Source: Bacteroidales bacterium (lineage in GTDB: Bacteria > Bacteroidota > Bacteroidia > Bacteroidales > Marinilabiliaceae). From it: a DNA stretch of 44,242 nt. Each line of letters opens with the position of its first letter. Within the stretch, counting starts at the first letter, position 1. The stretch is taken from positions 1 through 44,242 of the forward strand of contig JAGCYH010000044.1 of the NCBI GenBank assembly GCA_017960905.1. Direction: 5' to 3'. Below the pieces are notes generated by a model. The model made no database searches. It was given only the letters and a program-made list of their open reading frames with translations, and had not been told where the DNA came from. Positions 25,916 through 35,500 of the stretch are shown here, one piece after another. Both the position numbers and the translations under genes were made by a program.

Positions 25916-26194
25916 ATTGCTTTATTTTTAAGACCTTACGCCGATACCTCAATAATAAGCAAAAGAAAAAGGCGTTCGCCATTTCATTGGTTGCTTATTA
26001 AACTTAGAAGGCTCCGCCAAGAACCCTTGCAACTAATAAGCACGAAACAGCTCACGCCTAAAGCGTGAACTTCTCGCTCGCTTATTCTCGTTGCTATAAA
26101 ATTTGGCGGATTTTACTAAGTTGAGAATAAGAGCGTAAAGCTCAGTATATTAATATTTTATAATTGTCTCTATCTCTTTTTTTGTTTTATTTTT
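25916..26194. other. Long leader of mod with nested inverted repeats, no gene
   Basis: The gap of about 359 nt upstream of mod (to 26274) shows no open frame worth calling. It contains nested inverted segments. aacttag..tccgccaa (26001-26020) faces ttggcgga..ctaagtt (26103-26122). cttattctc (26081-26089) faces gagaataag (26123-26131). gcttatta (25993-26000) faces taataagc (26034-26041). A perfect hairpin tcacgc/gcgtga lies at about 26052-26068. It may be remnants of a small palindromic element or a structured 5' leader. Confidence 0.5.
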
Positions 26195-26230
26195 TCGCAA
26201 AGATATAAAAAAACATGACACTTTTTATCG
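26195..26230 (-). promoter_or_regulatory. Promoter module upstream of mod
   Basis: TATCTTTG (26198-26205, minus strand) is a -7 box. The block around it, including aacatgac and tatcg, is nearly repeated upstream of the Sel1 gene at 26981-27015. No standard TTTG -33 box is seen; the shared GTCATGTT could replace it as an activator or alternative sigma site. Confidence 0.5.
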
Positions 26231-26274
26231 AGCATACTATATATGTATGCTACACAGCTTTTTCTTCTCTCGTG

Positions 26275-26952
26275 TCAGTTCTTGTAGATGTCGTACATAA
26301 TGTCATAGTTTTCATCGTCATCTTTCCAGTTCTGTATCAGACCTTGCTTCTTCCAATTGGCTAAATTATTCTGCGCGTCGGCATTTCCTTGTTTGGCGGC
26401 TTTCGAAGCCCAGCTAGCGGCTTTTTCAATATCCCGCGCAATGCCCAGTCCCTTCATATAGCAGACTGCCAGTAAGTTTTGCGCTTCGGCGAGTCCCTGC
26501 TCGGCCGCCTTGGTGTACCAACTGAAGGCCATCACGTGGTTTCGCGAAACACCCTGAGCGTTGGCGTGGCAAAGACCTAAATCGCATTGCGCCTGCGCGT
26601 CGCCCTGCTCTGCGGCTTGGGTGTACAGCTCAACGGCTTTCTGTTTGTCCTGCGCCACGCCAAAGCCATTTGCATAGCAAATGGCCAGATTGCGCTGCGC
26701 CGCTGCCAGCCCGCATTCTGCCGCTTTGGCGAAGAGTTCGGTGGCTCTTTGGTAATCCTGCGCCGTGCCTTTCCCCGTCAAATAGCATTGTCCCAGATTG
26801 ACTTGCGCCTCCACGCACCCCAATCCGACGGCTTTCGTGTAGTGTTTAACCGCCTTCTCATAATGCCGGTTCGCTTCGGAACGAACACCCTTATGATAGT
26901 TATATATCGCTTTGTAATAGTTATATATCGCTCTCAACTGTTTAAGTCCCAT
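26275..26952 (-). CDS. Sel1-like repeat protein
   Basis: This is a 225-residue protein made almost only of Sel1-like (TPR-type) repeats of about 36 residues. The repeated pattern is A-x-LGxCYxxGxGVAxDxxKAxxLYxKAAxxG, for example NLAICYANGFGVAQDKQKAV. About five units are followed by an acidic Asp/Tyr-rich tail. There is no signal peptide, so cytoplasmic. The first residues repeat themselves (AIYNYYK, AIYNYHK). Such proteins are scaffolds for protein contacts. It sits next to the restriction-modification genes with a near-identical promoter block, which hints at shared control, but no defense role can be claimed. An intragenic 9-bp hairpin lies at 26665-26685. Confidence 0.88.
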   Translation of the reverse strand: MGLKQLRAIYNYYKAIYNYHKGVRSEANRHYEKAVKHYTKAVGLGCVEAQVNLGQCYLTGKGTAQDYQRATELFAKAAECGLAAAQRNLAICYANGFGVAQDKQKAVELYTQAAEQGDAQAQCDLGLCHANAQGVSRNHVMAFSWYTKAAEQGLAEAQNLLAVCYMKGLGIARDIEKAASWASKAAKQGNADAQNNLANWKKQGLIQNWKDDDENYDIMYDIYKN

Positions 26953-26980
26953 ATTTCCAGAATTTTAGAAATTCTATTTC

Positions 26981-27015
26981 TTCGCAAAGATAAAATAACA
27001 TGACTCATATTATCG
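26981..27015 (-). promoter_or_regulatory. Promoter module upstream of the Sel1-repeat gene
   Basis: TATCTTTG (26985-26992, minus strand) with the same flanks (ttcgcaaagata, aacatgac, tatcg) as the module upstream of mod. Confidence 0.5.
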
Positions 27016-27121
27016 CGTAAACAAATCATTTTTCCTCCGTAACTATGCTTTTTTATATACTTACGGAGCTACTATAGCTGATGATTTTTCTTAAATAGAA
27101 CTCAGCTCTCGCTTCGGTGCG

Positions 27122-28060
27122 TCAGTTGTATCTTGCTTTGATGTTCATCCGTTGTTCGGCGGCCGAAAGGTTGAGTGCCGAAAGCACGAAGACGACGGCA
27201 CCTACGGCGGCGTCGGAGGCGAAGTAAACCGGATTGGCGGGGTTGGCAAGCGCCGGTACTAACACCATGGCCGATGCAGGCGCAAATTTACGATGTGCCA
27301 ACTCGAAAATGCAGAACAGACAAACTTCTGCTATACAAATACTTACGTATATTGGTACTATGCCAGCCGTGTACGAAACGTACACGGCGCATGCACCGAG
27401 GGCTATTGCCGACAGCAGCAGAAACAGCACCACAGCAGCGCCGCGCCGCATGCCCGATTTGTTGAACGACAGCTCTACAAACGCCACAATGAGCGGCGGC
27501 AGCATAGCGTAGTAGAAATCAAGCTTGTAGAAGAGGAATATTATCAGTCCGATAAGTATCACGCGCGGCCCGAATGCTATGAAGAGATTACGGTTGTAGT
27601 CGGTTAGCACGAGCGGCGAGTCTTTCTTGCGCAGTCCGGTCGAAAACTCAAACTCGCGCGCCAAGAGTATCAGTCCGCCGCCGCAAACAGTAACTATTAT
27701 GTACAGCAAGCCGCCTTCGTGCATCAGTATGGGCAGCACACTTGCCGATAGGATAGGGTAGAAGTTCGACCGTGCTATGCGAAGCGATAACAGCGTGATT
27801 ATCACGCCAATAGTCATATTTGCGTAGAGCGGCAGTGGCGAGTAGAGCGAAATGACCGAACCTACTACCGACATGAGCGTGAGCAGTATGAATGCCGATA
27901 CGCTGCTCACCGCCCACACTCGCTTGTCGATGATGAGCAGACCGGTGCTCACTGCTGCCAGTTCGGGGAATATTATCTCTCGTTCGCCGAACCATACGGC
28001 CGCAAACACCATCAGAAATATGAAAAACAGAACTATCGAGTATCTGTAAATTGCTTTCAT
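27122..28060 (-). CDS. Polytopic membrane protein, possibly HPP-related
   Basis: This is a 312-residue inner membrane protein with roughly eight to ten hydrophobic segments and few polar loops. I do not recognise the family with certainty. The C-terminal segment HRKFAPASAMVLVPALANP recalls the HPP family (where a basic/Pro-rich loop precedes a helix), and the duplicated layout of two membrane halves joined by a cytoplasmic loop (REFEFSTGLRKKDSP, about 136-150) recalls FUSC-like proteins. Both are weak inferences. The leader contains a perfect 9-bp hairpin (28092-28113). It is preceded by the terminator of the tRNA unit. Confidence 0.8.
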   Translation of the reverse strand: MKAIYRYSIVLFFIFLMVFAAVWFGEREIIFPELAAVSTGLLIIDKRVWAVSSVSAFILLTLMSVVGSVISLYSPLPLYANMTIGVIITLLSLRIARSNFYPILSASVLPILMHEGGLLYIIVTVCGGGLILLAREFEFSTGLRKKDSPLVLTDYNRNLFIAFGPRVILIGLIIFLFYKLDFYYAMLPPLIVAFVELSFNKSGMRRGAAVVLFLLLSAIALGACAVYVSYTAGIVPIYVSICIAEVCLFCIFELAHRKFAPASAMVLVPALANPANPVYFASDAAVGAVVFVLSALNLSAAEQRMNIKARYN

Positions 28061-28117
28061 TCAGTAGTTTATGTCATCTGTTGTGTGCCTGCCAAGCAGC
28101 TTTGGCTGCTTGGTAAT

Positions 28118-28145
28118 AAAAAAAGCTGTTCAACCGAACAGCTTT
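28118..28145 (-). terminator. Terminator of the tRNA-Gly/tRNA-Leu transcript
   Basis: Stem aaagctgttc/gaacagcttt (28124-28133 with 28136-28145 approximately) has a run of T on the minus strand, starting two bases after the tRNA-Leu 3' end. Confidence 0.85.
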
Positions 28146-28146
28146 G

Positions 28147-28230
28147 TGCGCAGGATGAGACTCGAACTCACACGATCTTGCGACCACTACCCCCTCAAAG
28201 TAGCGTGTATACCAATTTCACCACCTGCGC
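28147..28230 (-). tRNA. tRNA-Leu (GAG)
   Basis: Minus strand acceptor GCGCAGG/CCTGCGC with A discriminator, anticodon stem CTACT/GGTAG with loop TTGAGGG (anticodon GAG), a long variable arm and T loop TTCGAGT. CCA is not encoded. Confidence 0.95.
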
Positions 28231-28237
28231 GAGAGAG

Positions 28238-28310
28238 AGCGGAAAACGAGACTCGAACTCGCGACCCCAACCTTGGCAAGGTTGTGCTCTACCAACTGAG
28301 CTATTTCCGC
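28238..28310 (-). tRNA. tRNA-Gly (GCC)
   Basis: Minus strand acceptor GCGGAAA paired with TTTCCGC-type 3' arm (one wobble region), U discriminator, anticodon loop TTGCCAA (anticodon GCC), and T loop TTCGAGT. 7 nt upstream of tRNA-Leu in the same transcript. Confidence 0.96.
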
Positions 28311-28321
28311 ATTTGCGACCG

Positions 28322-28352
28322 CAAAGGTACTCACTTTTTTCGTTTCTGCAAT
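28322..28352 (-). promoter_or_regulatory. Promoter of the tRNA-Gly/tRNA-Leu unit
   Basis: ATTG (28349-28352), about 19 nt and TACCTTTG (28322-28329) on the minus strand lie 11 nt upstream of the tRNA-Gly 5' end. Confidence 0.6.
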
Positions 28353-28437
28353 ATCTTGTGCGTTTTTTTTCGAAACTTTTTGTAGCCTTCGCTACAAATA
28401 TCTTTCTGGGCTGATGCGTTATTTGGTCATAATGTAT

Positions 28438-28445
28438 TATTTTTG
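28438..28445 (+). promoter_or_regulatory. Possible -7 box of menD
   Basis: TATTTTTG is an exact TAnnTTTG match 41 nt before the menD ATG. The nearest TTTG upstream is only 12 nt away, so no proper -33 box is assigned. Confidence 0.4.
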
Positions 28446-28486
28446 CTAAAAATCAGAACCGACTATTTGGTTGTAAATATTTTAAA

Positions 28487-30097
28487 ATGAGTGTATTATC
28501 GAGCAAAAGTAGCGTCGCTCAGCTGGTGTCGCTACTATGTAAATATAACATAAGGCATGTGGTTGTCTGTCCGGGCTCGCGCAACGCGCCCATAATCCAG
28601 ACTTTGGCCGCTTGCAACCTGTTCGAGTGCCACGCCGTTACCGACGAACGCAGTGCTGGATTTGTCGCTATCGGCATAGCCGATGCGACAAATGACTCTG
28701 TAGCAGTGTGTTGTACTTCTGGGTCGGCACTGCTCAATATAGCCCCGGCCGTTGCCGAGGCATATTATCGCAATGTGCCGCTGATTGTTGTCTCTGCCGA
28801 CCGCCCCTACGAGCTTATCGGCCAGATGGACGGGCAGACTATTGTGCAAGACGGTTGTTTTGGCCCCTTGGCCCCAACGTACAACCTACGCGAAAACGAT
28901 TCCGCTCGTTACCGTAATCGCCTGATTAATGAGGCGTTGGCTCATCTGACGCTTGGCCGGCGGAAACCTGTGCATATCAATGTGCAGATTTGTGAGCCGT
29001 TGTTCGATTTCGCCGAAACTTCCTTGCCCGACGAACACAAAACAGAGTGGGAGCCTGTCGCGGGCAAACAATTGTCCGACAGTGCGTTGCAAGAGTGGCA
29101 AAGCGCGCAGCGCAAGATGTTTGTAATCGGACAGTTGTCCGATTACGAAGCGCGGCAGATTTCGCCTTGCATTGAAAAACTCGCGCTTTGTGCCGATACT
29201 GTTGTGTTGGCCGAGCATTTGTCAAATTTGCATAACCAACACATTATCAGTCGTTTCGATGATGTTTTGGCTGCCGCCGAAAACGATGCGAAAGAATCTC
29301 TTCGTCCCGACCTTATTATATATATAGGTGGACATATCGTTTCGAAGCGGTTGAAACTCTTCTTGCGCGAGAGGGAAGTCGTTTGCTGGCATCTGGCTGA
29401 CAGTGAGAGTATTATAGATATTTTTCATGCTAAAATGCGAATGTTAAAAGGTTGTGCCAGCGACCTTTTTGCCGCTCTTCCACAGCTACATTCCGATTCT
29501 GGCTTTGCCGATGTCTGGCATCGGCAAGCCAGTGCTTTGCCAAGTGTCGCTACCGATATCTATTCGCCGCAAAGTGTTGTCGGTCAGCTTGTTTCACAGT
29601 TGCCGTCGGGGTGCGCGCTTTCGCTTGCCAATAGCAGCACTGTGCGTTACGCACAGCATTTCTGTGTTCCGTCCGATGCAGTAATAATTTGTAACAGAGG
29701 CGTTAACGGCATCGAAGGCTCTTTGTCGGCGGCTGTTGGGTATGCCGTCGCCACAACCCGTTTGGTTGTGGCAATCGTTGGCGACTTAAGCTTTTTTTAC
29801 GATAGTAATGCCTTGTACAACAACGCATTACCAAGTAATTTGCGCATTGTTCTGCTCAACGATGGCGGCGGCTCCATTTTCTCGTCGCTAAGCGGATTGG
29901 AGCAATCCGCTTACCGCGACACGCTTGTTGCCGCCTCGCACCGTTTTACGGCGCGAGGATTGGCGGATAGTTTCCGCTGTTGGTATTTGCAAGTATCTGA
30001 ATATGCGCAAGTTGCCGATGCTGTGCAACTGCTTTTCGCCAAAGGCGACCGCGCCGTGGTGGCTGAGTTTTTGTTTGGCGCTCTCAAGCGCCAGTAA
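28487..30097 (+). CDS. menD: 2-succinyl-5-enolpyruvyl-6-hydroxy-3-cyclohexene-1-carboxylate synthase
   Basis: This is a thiamine-diphosphate enzyme of menaquinone synthesis, joining isochorismate and 2-oxoglutarate. The 536-residue protein has CPGSRNAPI (28-36), the catalytic glutamate in AVTDERSAGF (Glu54), SADRPYELIGQMDGQT, and the cofactor-binding stretch GDLSFFYDSNAL with Asn later. Other men genes are not adjacent. The 3' end overlaps the convergent aminotransferase gene by 14 nt. At least four intragenic inverted repeats are present (29123, 29505, 29750, 29889), two with 11-bp arms. Confidence 0.95.
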   Translation: MSVLSSKSSVAQLVSLLCKYNIRHVVVCPGSRNAPIIQTLAACNLFECHAVTDERSAGFVAIGIADATNDSVAVCCTSGSALLNIAPAVAEAYYRNVPLIVVSADRPYELIGQMDGQTIVQDGCFGPLAPTYNLRENDSARYRNRLINEALAHLTLGRRKPVHINVQICEPLFDFAETSLPDEHKTEWEPVAGKQLSDSALQEWQSAQRKMFVIGQLSDYEARQISPCIEKLALCADTVVLAEHLSNLHNQHIISRFDDVLAAAENDAKESLRPDLIIYIGGHIVSKRLKLFLREREVVCWHLADSESIIDIFHAKMRMLKGCASDLFAALPQLHSDSGFADVWHRQASALPSVATDIYSPQSVVGQLVSQLPSGCALSLANSSTVRYAQHFCVPSDAVIICNRGVNGIEGSLSAAVGYAVATTRLVVAIVGDLSFFYDSNALYNNALPSNLRIVLLNDGGGSIFSSLSGLEQSAYRDTLVAASHRFTARGLADSFRCWYLQVSEYAQVADAVQLLFAKGDRAVVAEFLFGALKRQ

Positions 30098-30980
30098 AAT
30101 ACTCGCTTACGAGCATGGCCAGTTTCTCGGTCTTTTGTTTTCTGTAGCGGTTGTTATCAACGCCTACCACGCACTTTACTCCGTAAGCCGACGACACTAC
30201 CATTATTTCGTCGGCCGACTCAATATTTTTGCGCTGAAAACCGTTTATATATTTGATTTCTAATCCGTTGCGAGCAGCTATGCGTTCCGTAACGACGCTT
30301 AAAGCGTCGTTGCGTCCGCCATAGTTGGGATTTACGCCAACCATCTGATTTCCAATTATTAAGTAGATGTTGCCAGCCGATGTGTCAACAATGCGCTTCT
30401 CTGAATCGACATAGCAAACCGCATCGAATTTATGTTCTTTGCGCCAACGTTCGGCAAATACATCAACCACCGTCGGCACGCCTATGCCTGCTATCGGCAG
30501 ACACGGTTTGCACACCTCGTCGTAAACGCCTAACACCAGCGAACTTTGTTCAAACTCGTAAGGACTCGTTTTGAGTTTTTCCTGAAGCATTATCCATTCA
30601 ATTTGCTCGCTAAGTTCTGATTGCCAAACCATTAGCGTTATTCGCGAAAACGAAGGGTAGTGGTTTTTTGATATGAAGATTTCAACCTTGCGATGCAAAT
30701 CGTTCGATTTGATGAATTCTGCTTTGTCGGAAAAAAGCGCTCTGACCGACTTCGCTACGATGTTGTAGTGCTCGTTCCACATGTAGGGTTCGTTGGCACT
30801 GCAAATGAACTTTTCTGTAAATCCTAAATTTCTGTTTATGAGCGAGTTGTGTGCGTTGAACAACGGCTTTTCTACTTCGAAGAAAATGCCGTTTTTGCAC
30901 GCAATGGGGCACCAGTTGTTTGCCGGTGTTATTTCTTGCTCTGGCAGCGCACCATCGATATAGTCTAAAATGTCGGTCAT
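30084..30980 (-). CDS. Class IV PLP-dependent aminotransferase / aminodeoxychorismate lyase-like protein
   Basis: This is a 298-residue protein of the PabC / branched-chain aminotransferase fold type IV. Lys137 in EKLKTSPYEFEQ is the likely PLP lysine, followed by LGVYDEV. The later DTSAGNIYLIIGNQMVGV matches the conserved xSSxxNIFxVKxxxL segment. The C-terminal ESADEIMVVSSAYGV fits the usual strand before the final helix. Substrate not determined. I use the ATG at 30980: the upstream frame runs through the fabD terminator. The gene ends tail to tail inside menD (14-nt overlap), which may link chorismate-derived pathways only by position. Intragenic 10-bp hairpin at 30291-30311. Confidence 0.75.
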   Translation of the reverse strand: MTDILDYIDGALPEQEITPANNWCPIACKNGIFFEVEKPLFNAHNSLINRNLGFTEKFICSANEPYMWNEHYNIVAKSVRALFSDKAEFIKSNDLHRKVEIFISKNHYPSFSRITLMVWQSELSEQIEWIMLQEKLKTSPYEFEQSSLVLGVYDEVCKPCLPIAGIGVPTVVDVFAERWRKEHKFDAVCYVDSEKRIVDTSAGNIYLIIGNQMVGVNPNYGGRNDALSVVTERIAARNGLEIKYINGFQRKNIESADEIMVVSSAYGVKCVVGVDNNRYRKQKTEKLAMLVSEYFTGA

Positions 30981-30982
30981 AA

Positions 30983-31022
30983 ACAAAAAAAAATGTATGA
31001 CGGCATTTCTGCCGTCATACAA
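30983..31022 (-). terminator. Terminator of fabD
   Basis: A perfect 10-bp stem (30995-31004 with 31011-31020) is followed on the minus strand by nine T. It lies 13 nt after the fabD stop. Confidence 0.92.
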
Positions 31023-31034
31023 TTATATGTGTTT

Positions 31035-31937
31035 TTATGCGTTGTTGACTGCTTCCAAAGTGCCAATGCCCGAAGTGGCGAAAGCACGGTTTACTTTCTT
31101 CACCAAGCCTTGCAGCACGCTGCCCGGGCCTACCTCTATAAACGTGTCGGCACCGGCTTCAGCCATGTTGTTCACCGTCTGCGTCCAGCGGACGGGCGCA
31201 GTGAGCTGGGCTATGAGGTTGGCTTTAATGGTTTCGGCATCGGTAGTTGGTTGCGCCGTAACGTTCTGATATATAGGGCAAACCGGCGATTTGAATGTGG
31301 TTTGTTCAATGGCTTTTGCCAGTTCTACTCGCGCAGGCTCCATAAACGGCGAGTGGAACGCACCACTGACAGCCAGTTTTATTGCCCTCTTAGCGCCTTT
31401 GGCGCTAAGAGCCTCGCATGCAGCGTCGATGCCTTCGAGCGAGCCCGAGATTACCAATTGTCCAGGGCAATTGTAGTTCGCCGGTACTACCAACTGCTTG
31501 ATCTCCTTGCAAGTAGCTTCTACTGTCGCATCATCGAGTCCGATGATGGCGGCCATTGTCGAAGGCTCTATCTCGCAGGCGCGTTGCATTGCTTGTGCGC
31601 GTTGCGACACAAGCCGCACGCCGTCTTCGAACGACATGGCGCCAGCCGCTACCAAAGCCGAGAACTCGCCCAGCGAGTGTCCGGCAACCATGTCGGGTGC
31701 GAATTTCGAACCCAACACTTTTGCCAAAATCACTGAGTGCAAGAATATTGCGGGCTGCGTCACTTTCGTCTGCTTCAGGTCCCCGTCGGTACCCGAAAAC
31801 ATCAGGTCGGTTATGTTGAACCCTAAAATAGAATTTGCTTTGTCGAACAGGGCTTTTGCTTCTACTGAATTGTCGTACAAGTCTTTGCCCATTCCTACGA
31901 ACTGGGCACCCTGGCCCGGAAATACGTATGCTTTCAT
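31035..31937 (-). CDS. fabD: Malonyl-CoA:ACP transacylase
   Basis: This enzyme loads malonyl groups onto acyl carrier protein to start fatty acid synthesis. The 300-residue protein has FPGQGAQFVGMGKDL near the N terminus, the nucleophile Ser88 in AGHSLGEF, and His195 in SGAFHSPFM. The C-terminal FIEVGPGSVLQGLVKK is typical. Single gene between an ideal promoter and a strong terminator. Contains an 11-bp perfect inverted repeat with ttt loop (31387-31411) over the codons for LSAKGAKRA. Confidence 0.97.
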   Translation of the reverse strand: MKAYVFPGQGAQFVGMGKDLYDNSVEAKALFDKANSILGFNITDLMFSGTDGDLKQTKVTQPAIFLHSVILAKVLGSKFAPDMVAGHSLGEFSALVAAGAMSFEDGVRLVSQRAQAMQRACEIEPSTMAAIIGLDDATVEATCKEIKQLVVPANYNCPGQLVISGSLEGIDAACEALSAKGAKRAIKLAVSGAFHSPFMEPARVELAKAIEQTTFKSPVCPIYQNVTAQPTTDAETIKANLIAQLTAPVRWTQTVNNMAEAGADTFIEVGPGSVLQGLVKKVNRAFATSGIGTLEAVNNA

Positions 31938-31965
31938 CTAATTTTATTATTTGTTTTATTCTTTG

Positions 31966-31996
31966 CAAAATTAGTTATTTCGGCTGATAATACAAA
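31966..31996 (-). promoter_or_regulatory. Promoter of fabD
   Basis: On the minus strand TTTG (31993-31996), exactly 19 nt and TAATTTTG (31966-31973): the best consensus promoter in the window, 28 nt before the ATG. Confidence 0.75.
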
Positions 31997-32411
31997 ATTC
32001 CTTTAATGGGCTTCAGAAGTTATTTAAAAGATAAAGATTTTCCTTATTTTTATAGTCAGAGTAGCAAAAATCCGAATAAACGCGCGGTGTAATGCCTGAT
32101 AACAGGCATTACACCGCATATATACCTAATTATATAGCTGCTTTTTTGAGTATTTCGTAGCTCAAAAAGCCATTTTTAACTAAATACAGGTCGAAAATCA
32201 CAAAAATGAGCACAATTTTTATTAAAAACTGAAAGAGAAATTAACACTCATTAAGCTCACTGTGTTACATTTTTTTAATTGATTAAAAATCAAATATTTA
32301 ATTGTTATTTAACTTTACATCTAACAAAATACTTCAAACATATATTAAAGATATTGTTACCAAATTGCTGATATTTGTATCAAATGATTTAAATTATACA
32401 AACAAATGGTG
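31997..32411. other. Gene-free A/T-rich region between fabD and the PUL
   Basis: The 634-nt gap between fabD and susC carries no credible gene. It has a perfect 15-bp hairpin with a 4-nt loop (32084-32098 with 32103-32117) that lacks a T-run on either side, so it is not a clear terminator. The rest is strongly A/T-rich and likely holds the regulator binding sites for susC. Confidence 0.6.
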
Positions 32412-32419
32412 TATGTTTG
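32412..32419 (+). promoter_or_regulatory. Possible -7 box of susC
   Basis: TATGTTTG is an exact -7 match 153 nt before the susC ATG. The -33 position has no TTTG, as expected for a promoter that needs an activator such as the hybrid two-component protein. The long leader is typical of susC transcripts. Confidence 0.45.
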
Positions 32420-32571
32420 TATTGTGAAAAGAACACGATATTTAACTTAAAACTATTGAAATGTATAATGACAGTTGAATCAATTTTTAACCTGCGTGCG
32501 GTAAGCCAAGCGAGCCAAACGCAAAACAAAAGTAATTATAATTTTTAATAATTAATTAAACTCAAATTGTG

Positions 32572-35500
32572 ATGAGAAAACTTCTATTATTGAAGAAAGT
32601 TGTTTTAGCATGTGCAATGACACTATTCAGTTTAAGTGTGTTTGCGCAGGCGCATCAGGTTTCGGGTGTAGTTACCGACGAAACCAACCAAACGGTTCCG
32701 GGTGTTGCCGTTATGATTAAAGGCACATCTACGGGTACCGTTACTGACATGGATGGTAAATATACCATTCAAGCCGCCGATGGCGACGTACTCGTATTCT
32801 CTTTCATTGGTTATTCCAATCAAGAGCAGACAGTTAGCGGTTCTACAGTAAACGCTAACATGGAACCGGAAGCAATCAACCTTAACGAAATCGTAGCCGT
32901 TGGTTATGGTGTTCAGAAGAAGAGTGACTTGACAGGTGCTGTCGCTTCGGTCAACTCTGATGACATCAAGAATCTCTCGACTACCGATGCAGCTTCGGCA
33001 CTTCAAGGTAAAGCCGCTGGTGTTCAGATTTTGAACTACTCTGGTGCTCCTGGTGAAGGTGCTGCAATCCGTGTTCGTGGTTACTCTTCGAACTCTGGTG
33101 AGCTCGGTCCGCTCTTGATCGTTGACGGTTTGAAAGTTGACAACATCCAGTACCTCGACCCTTCGATGATCCAATCTATGGAAATCTTGAAGGATGCCGC
33201 TTCTGCAGCTATTTATGGTGCTGAAGCTGGTAACGGTGTTGTACTTATTACTACTAAAGCTGGTGCAGAAGGCAAAGGTACTATCAACTACAGCTACAAA
33301 ATGACTCGTAGCAACCTTGCTAAAAAACCTGACGTAATGAATCGCAATCAGTTCATCGAATTCATGAGAATGAAAGGTGTTGACATCGATGGTCTTATGA
33401 AAGACAATGGCGATGACGGCCGCATTGACACTGACTGGGCTGACGAATTGTTCGAAACAGGTATCGGTCACCAGCACAACCTTTCTGTAGCAGGTGGTAA
33501 CAAGAATGGTAAATACTTCTTCGCACTCAACTATGTTACCGAAGACGGTATGGTTGTTGGCAATAAAGATAAATATGAGCGTCTGACTGCTCAGATTAAT
33601 GCCGACTATAAGATTAAAGACTGGTTGCAAGTTGGTACTACTAACTCTATCGAGAAGTGGGCTACAAAATCGGTATCGCACATGTCGGAGACCAACTCTG
33701 TGATGATGTCTGTGTTCCAAAACGACCCTCTTACTCCTGTTTACTACAACAGCCTCGACGATTTCAAACAAGCTACTCGCGACGTTTATAACGATCCGGC
33801 TAAAGCAGGTGACGACTACAAGGCATTCACTGACAAGACCAAATATCCGAACGACTTCCTCGTAACTCGTGACAAAGACGGCCGCATTTTCGCTGTTTCG
33901 AAATATGTCGACAACGACCATGGTTCGCCACTTATTCAGTTATATCGTGGCAACGAGAGCCGCAAAGGTTTCACTATCCGTGGTACTGCATTTGCTAACT
34001 TGATGCCGGTTAAAGGCCTGACAATCACTTCGCGTCTTGGCTACCGCATCGGTTATAGCAACACGCACAACTTCACTACTCCGTACTATGCAAACAGCAT
34101 GGCTAAGGCTAACCAATATACTATTAGCGCTGCTGACAATACTAACTACTACTATCAGTGGGAAAACTTTGCTAACTATAGCAAGACTTTCGCAATGCAG
34201 CATACTTTAGTATTGATGGCTGGTATGTCGTATATCGAAAACCGCAACGATAACGTAAATGGTAGTGCACAAGGTCCGGATATCCTCTCGGCATACGAAC
34301 CTAACTTCCAGTATCTTAACTACGTCAATGCAAACGACAATACTAAGAAATCGTTTGGTAACGCACCGGGTCGCTCGGCCAACACCTCATACTATGGCCG
34401 TTTGACTTATAGCTTCGCTAACAAATACAGCTTGCAAGCTAACTTCCGTGCTGACGCATTCGACTCTTCGAAACTTCCGTCTGACAAACGTTGGGGTAAA
34501 TTCCCTTCATTCTCTGCTGGTTGGACACTCAGCAACGAGTCGTTCATTCAGGACAACATCAGCCCCGATATCCTTTCTTTCTTGAAGATCCGTGCATCTT
34601 GGGGTCGCAACGGTAACATCAACGTGTTGAGAAACTACCCGTATTCTACTACTATCGCTCTCAACAGCCAGTTCTATCAGTATGATGTTAAAGCTGGTGC
34701 TGCACCAAGCTATGGCTCTAAACCTTCTGGTTTGGCCAACCCGGATTTGAAATGGGAAACTTCTGAACAGATTGACTTAGGTCTCGATGCTCGCTTCCTC
34801 AACAGCCGTTTGACATTCACTCTCGACTACTACAAGAAGACCACTAAAGACCTTCTCGTTTCTGTAAACCCTGTTCCTGAAGTAGGTGTTTCGTCAACTA
34901 CAGTTAACGGTGGTGACGTTGAGAACTCTGGTATTGAAATCGAACTTGGTTGGAAAGACAAGATTGAAGACTTCTCTTATAGCTTCAAAGCTAACTTCTC
35001 TACCAACAAGAACGAACTTACCAAACTTAACAATACTATCCCACGTCTGCAATACGGTTCATACTATGTAAGCCAGTTGCGTACAGTTTGCCAGGTAGGC
35101 GATCCTCTCTGGTGCTTCTATGGCTACAAATTTGATAAAGTTAACAGCGAGGATGGTACTTACAAACTTGTTGACCTTAACAACGATGGCTTGATCAACG
35201 ACGATGATAAGACTAACATCGGTTCTGGTATGCCGAAAGCTAACGTAGGCTTCACTCTCGAATTGGGCTACAAAGGCTTCGACTTCACTATGCTCGGTGC
35301 AGGTTCGTTCGGTCAGGACATCTTCCCGGTATTGTATCGTACCGACCGTCCTTTGAACAACACTCTCGATTACTATCGCCAGAATACTTGGACTGAAAAC
35401 AACAAAGGTGCTAAGATGCCTAGCATGAAAGTTGTTGCCAACGATACCCAATTCTGGGCATCTGATGCAAACGTATTCAAAGGCAACTTCTTCAAATTCA

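Noticed and set aside
32084..32117. Perfect 15-bp hairpin as terminator
   Set aside because: No T-run follows on either strand and no gene ends nearby; kept only as a note in the intergenic region.
32632..33921. 429-codon open frame antisense to susC
   Set aside because: Shadow frame produced by the restricted codon use of susC; no family features.
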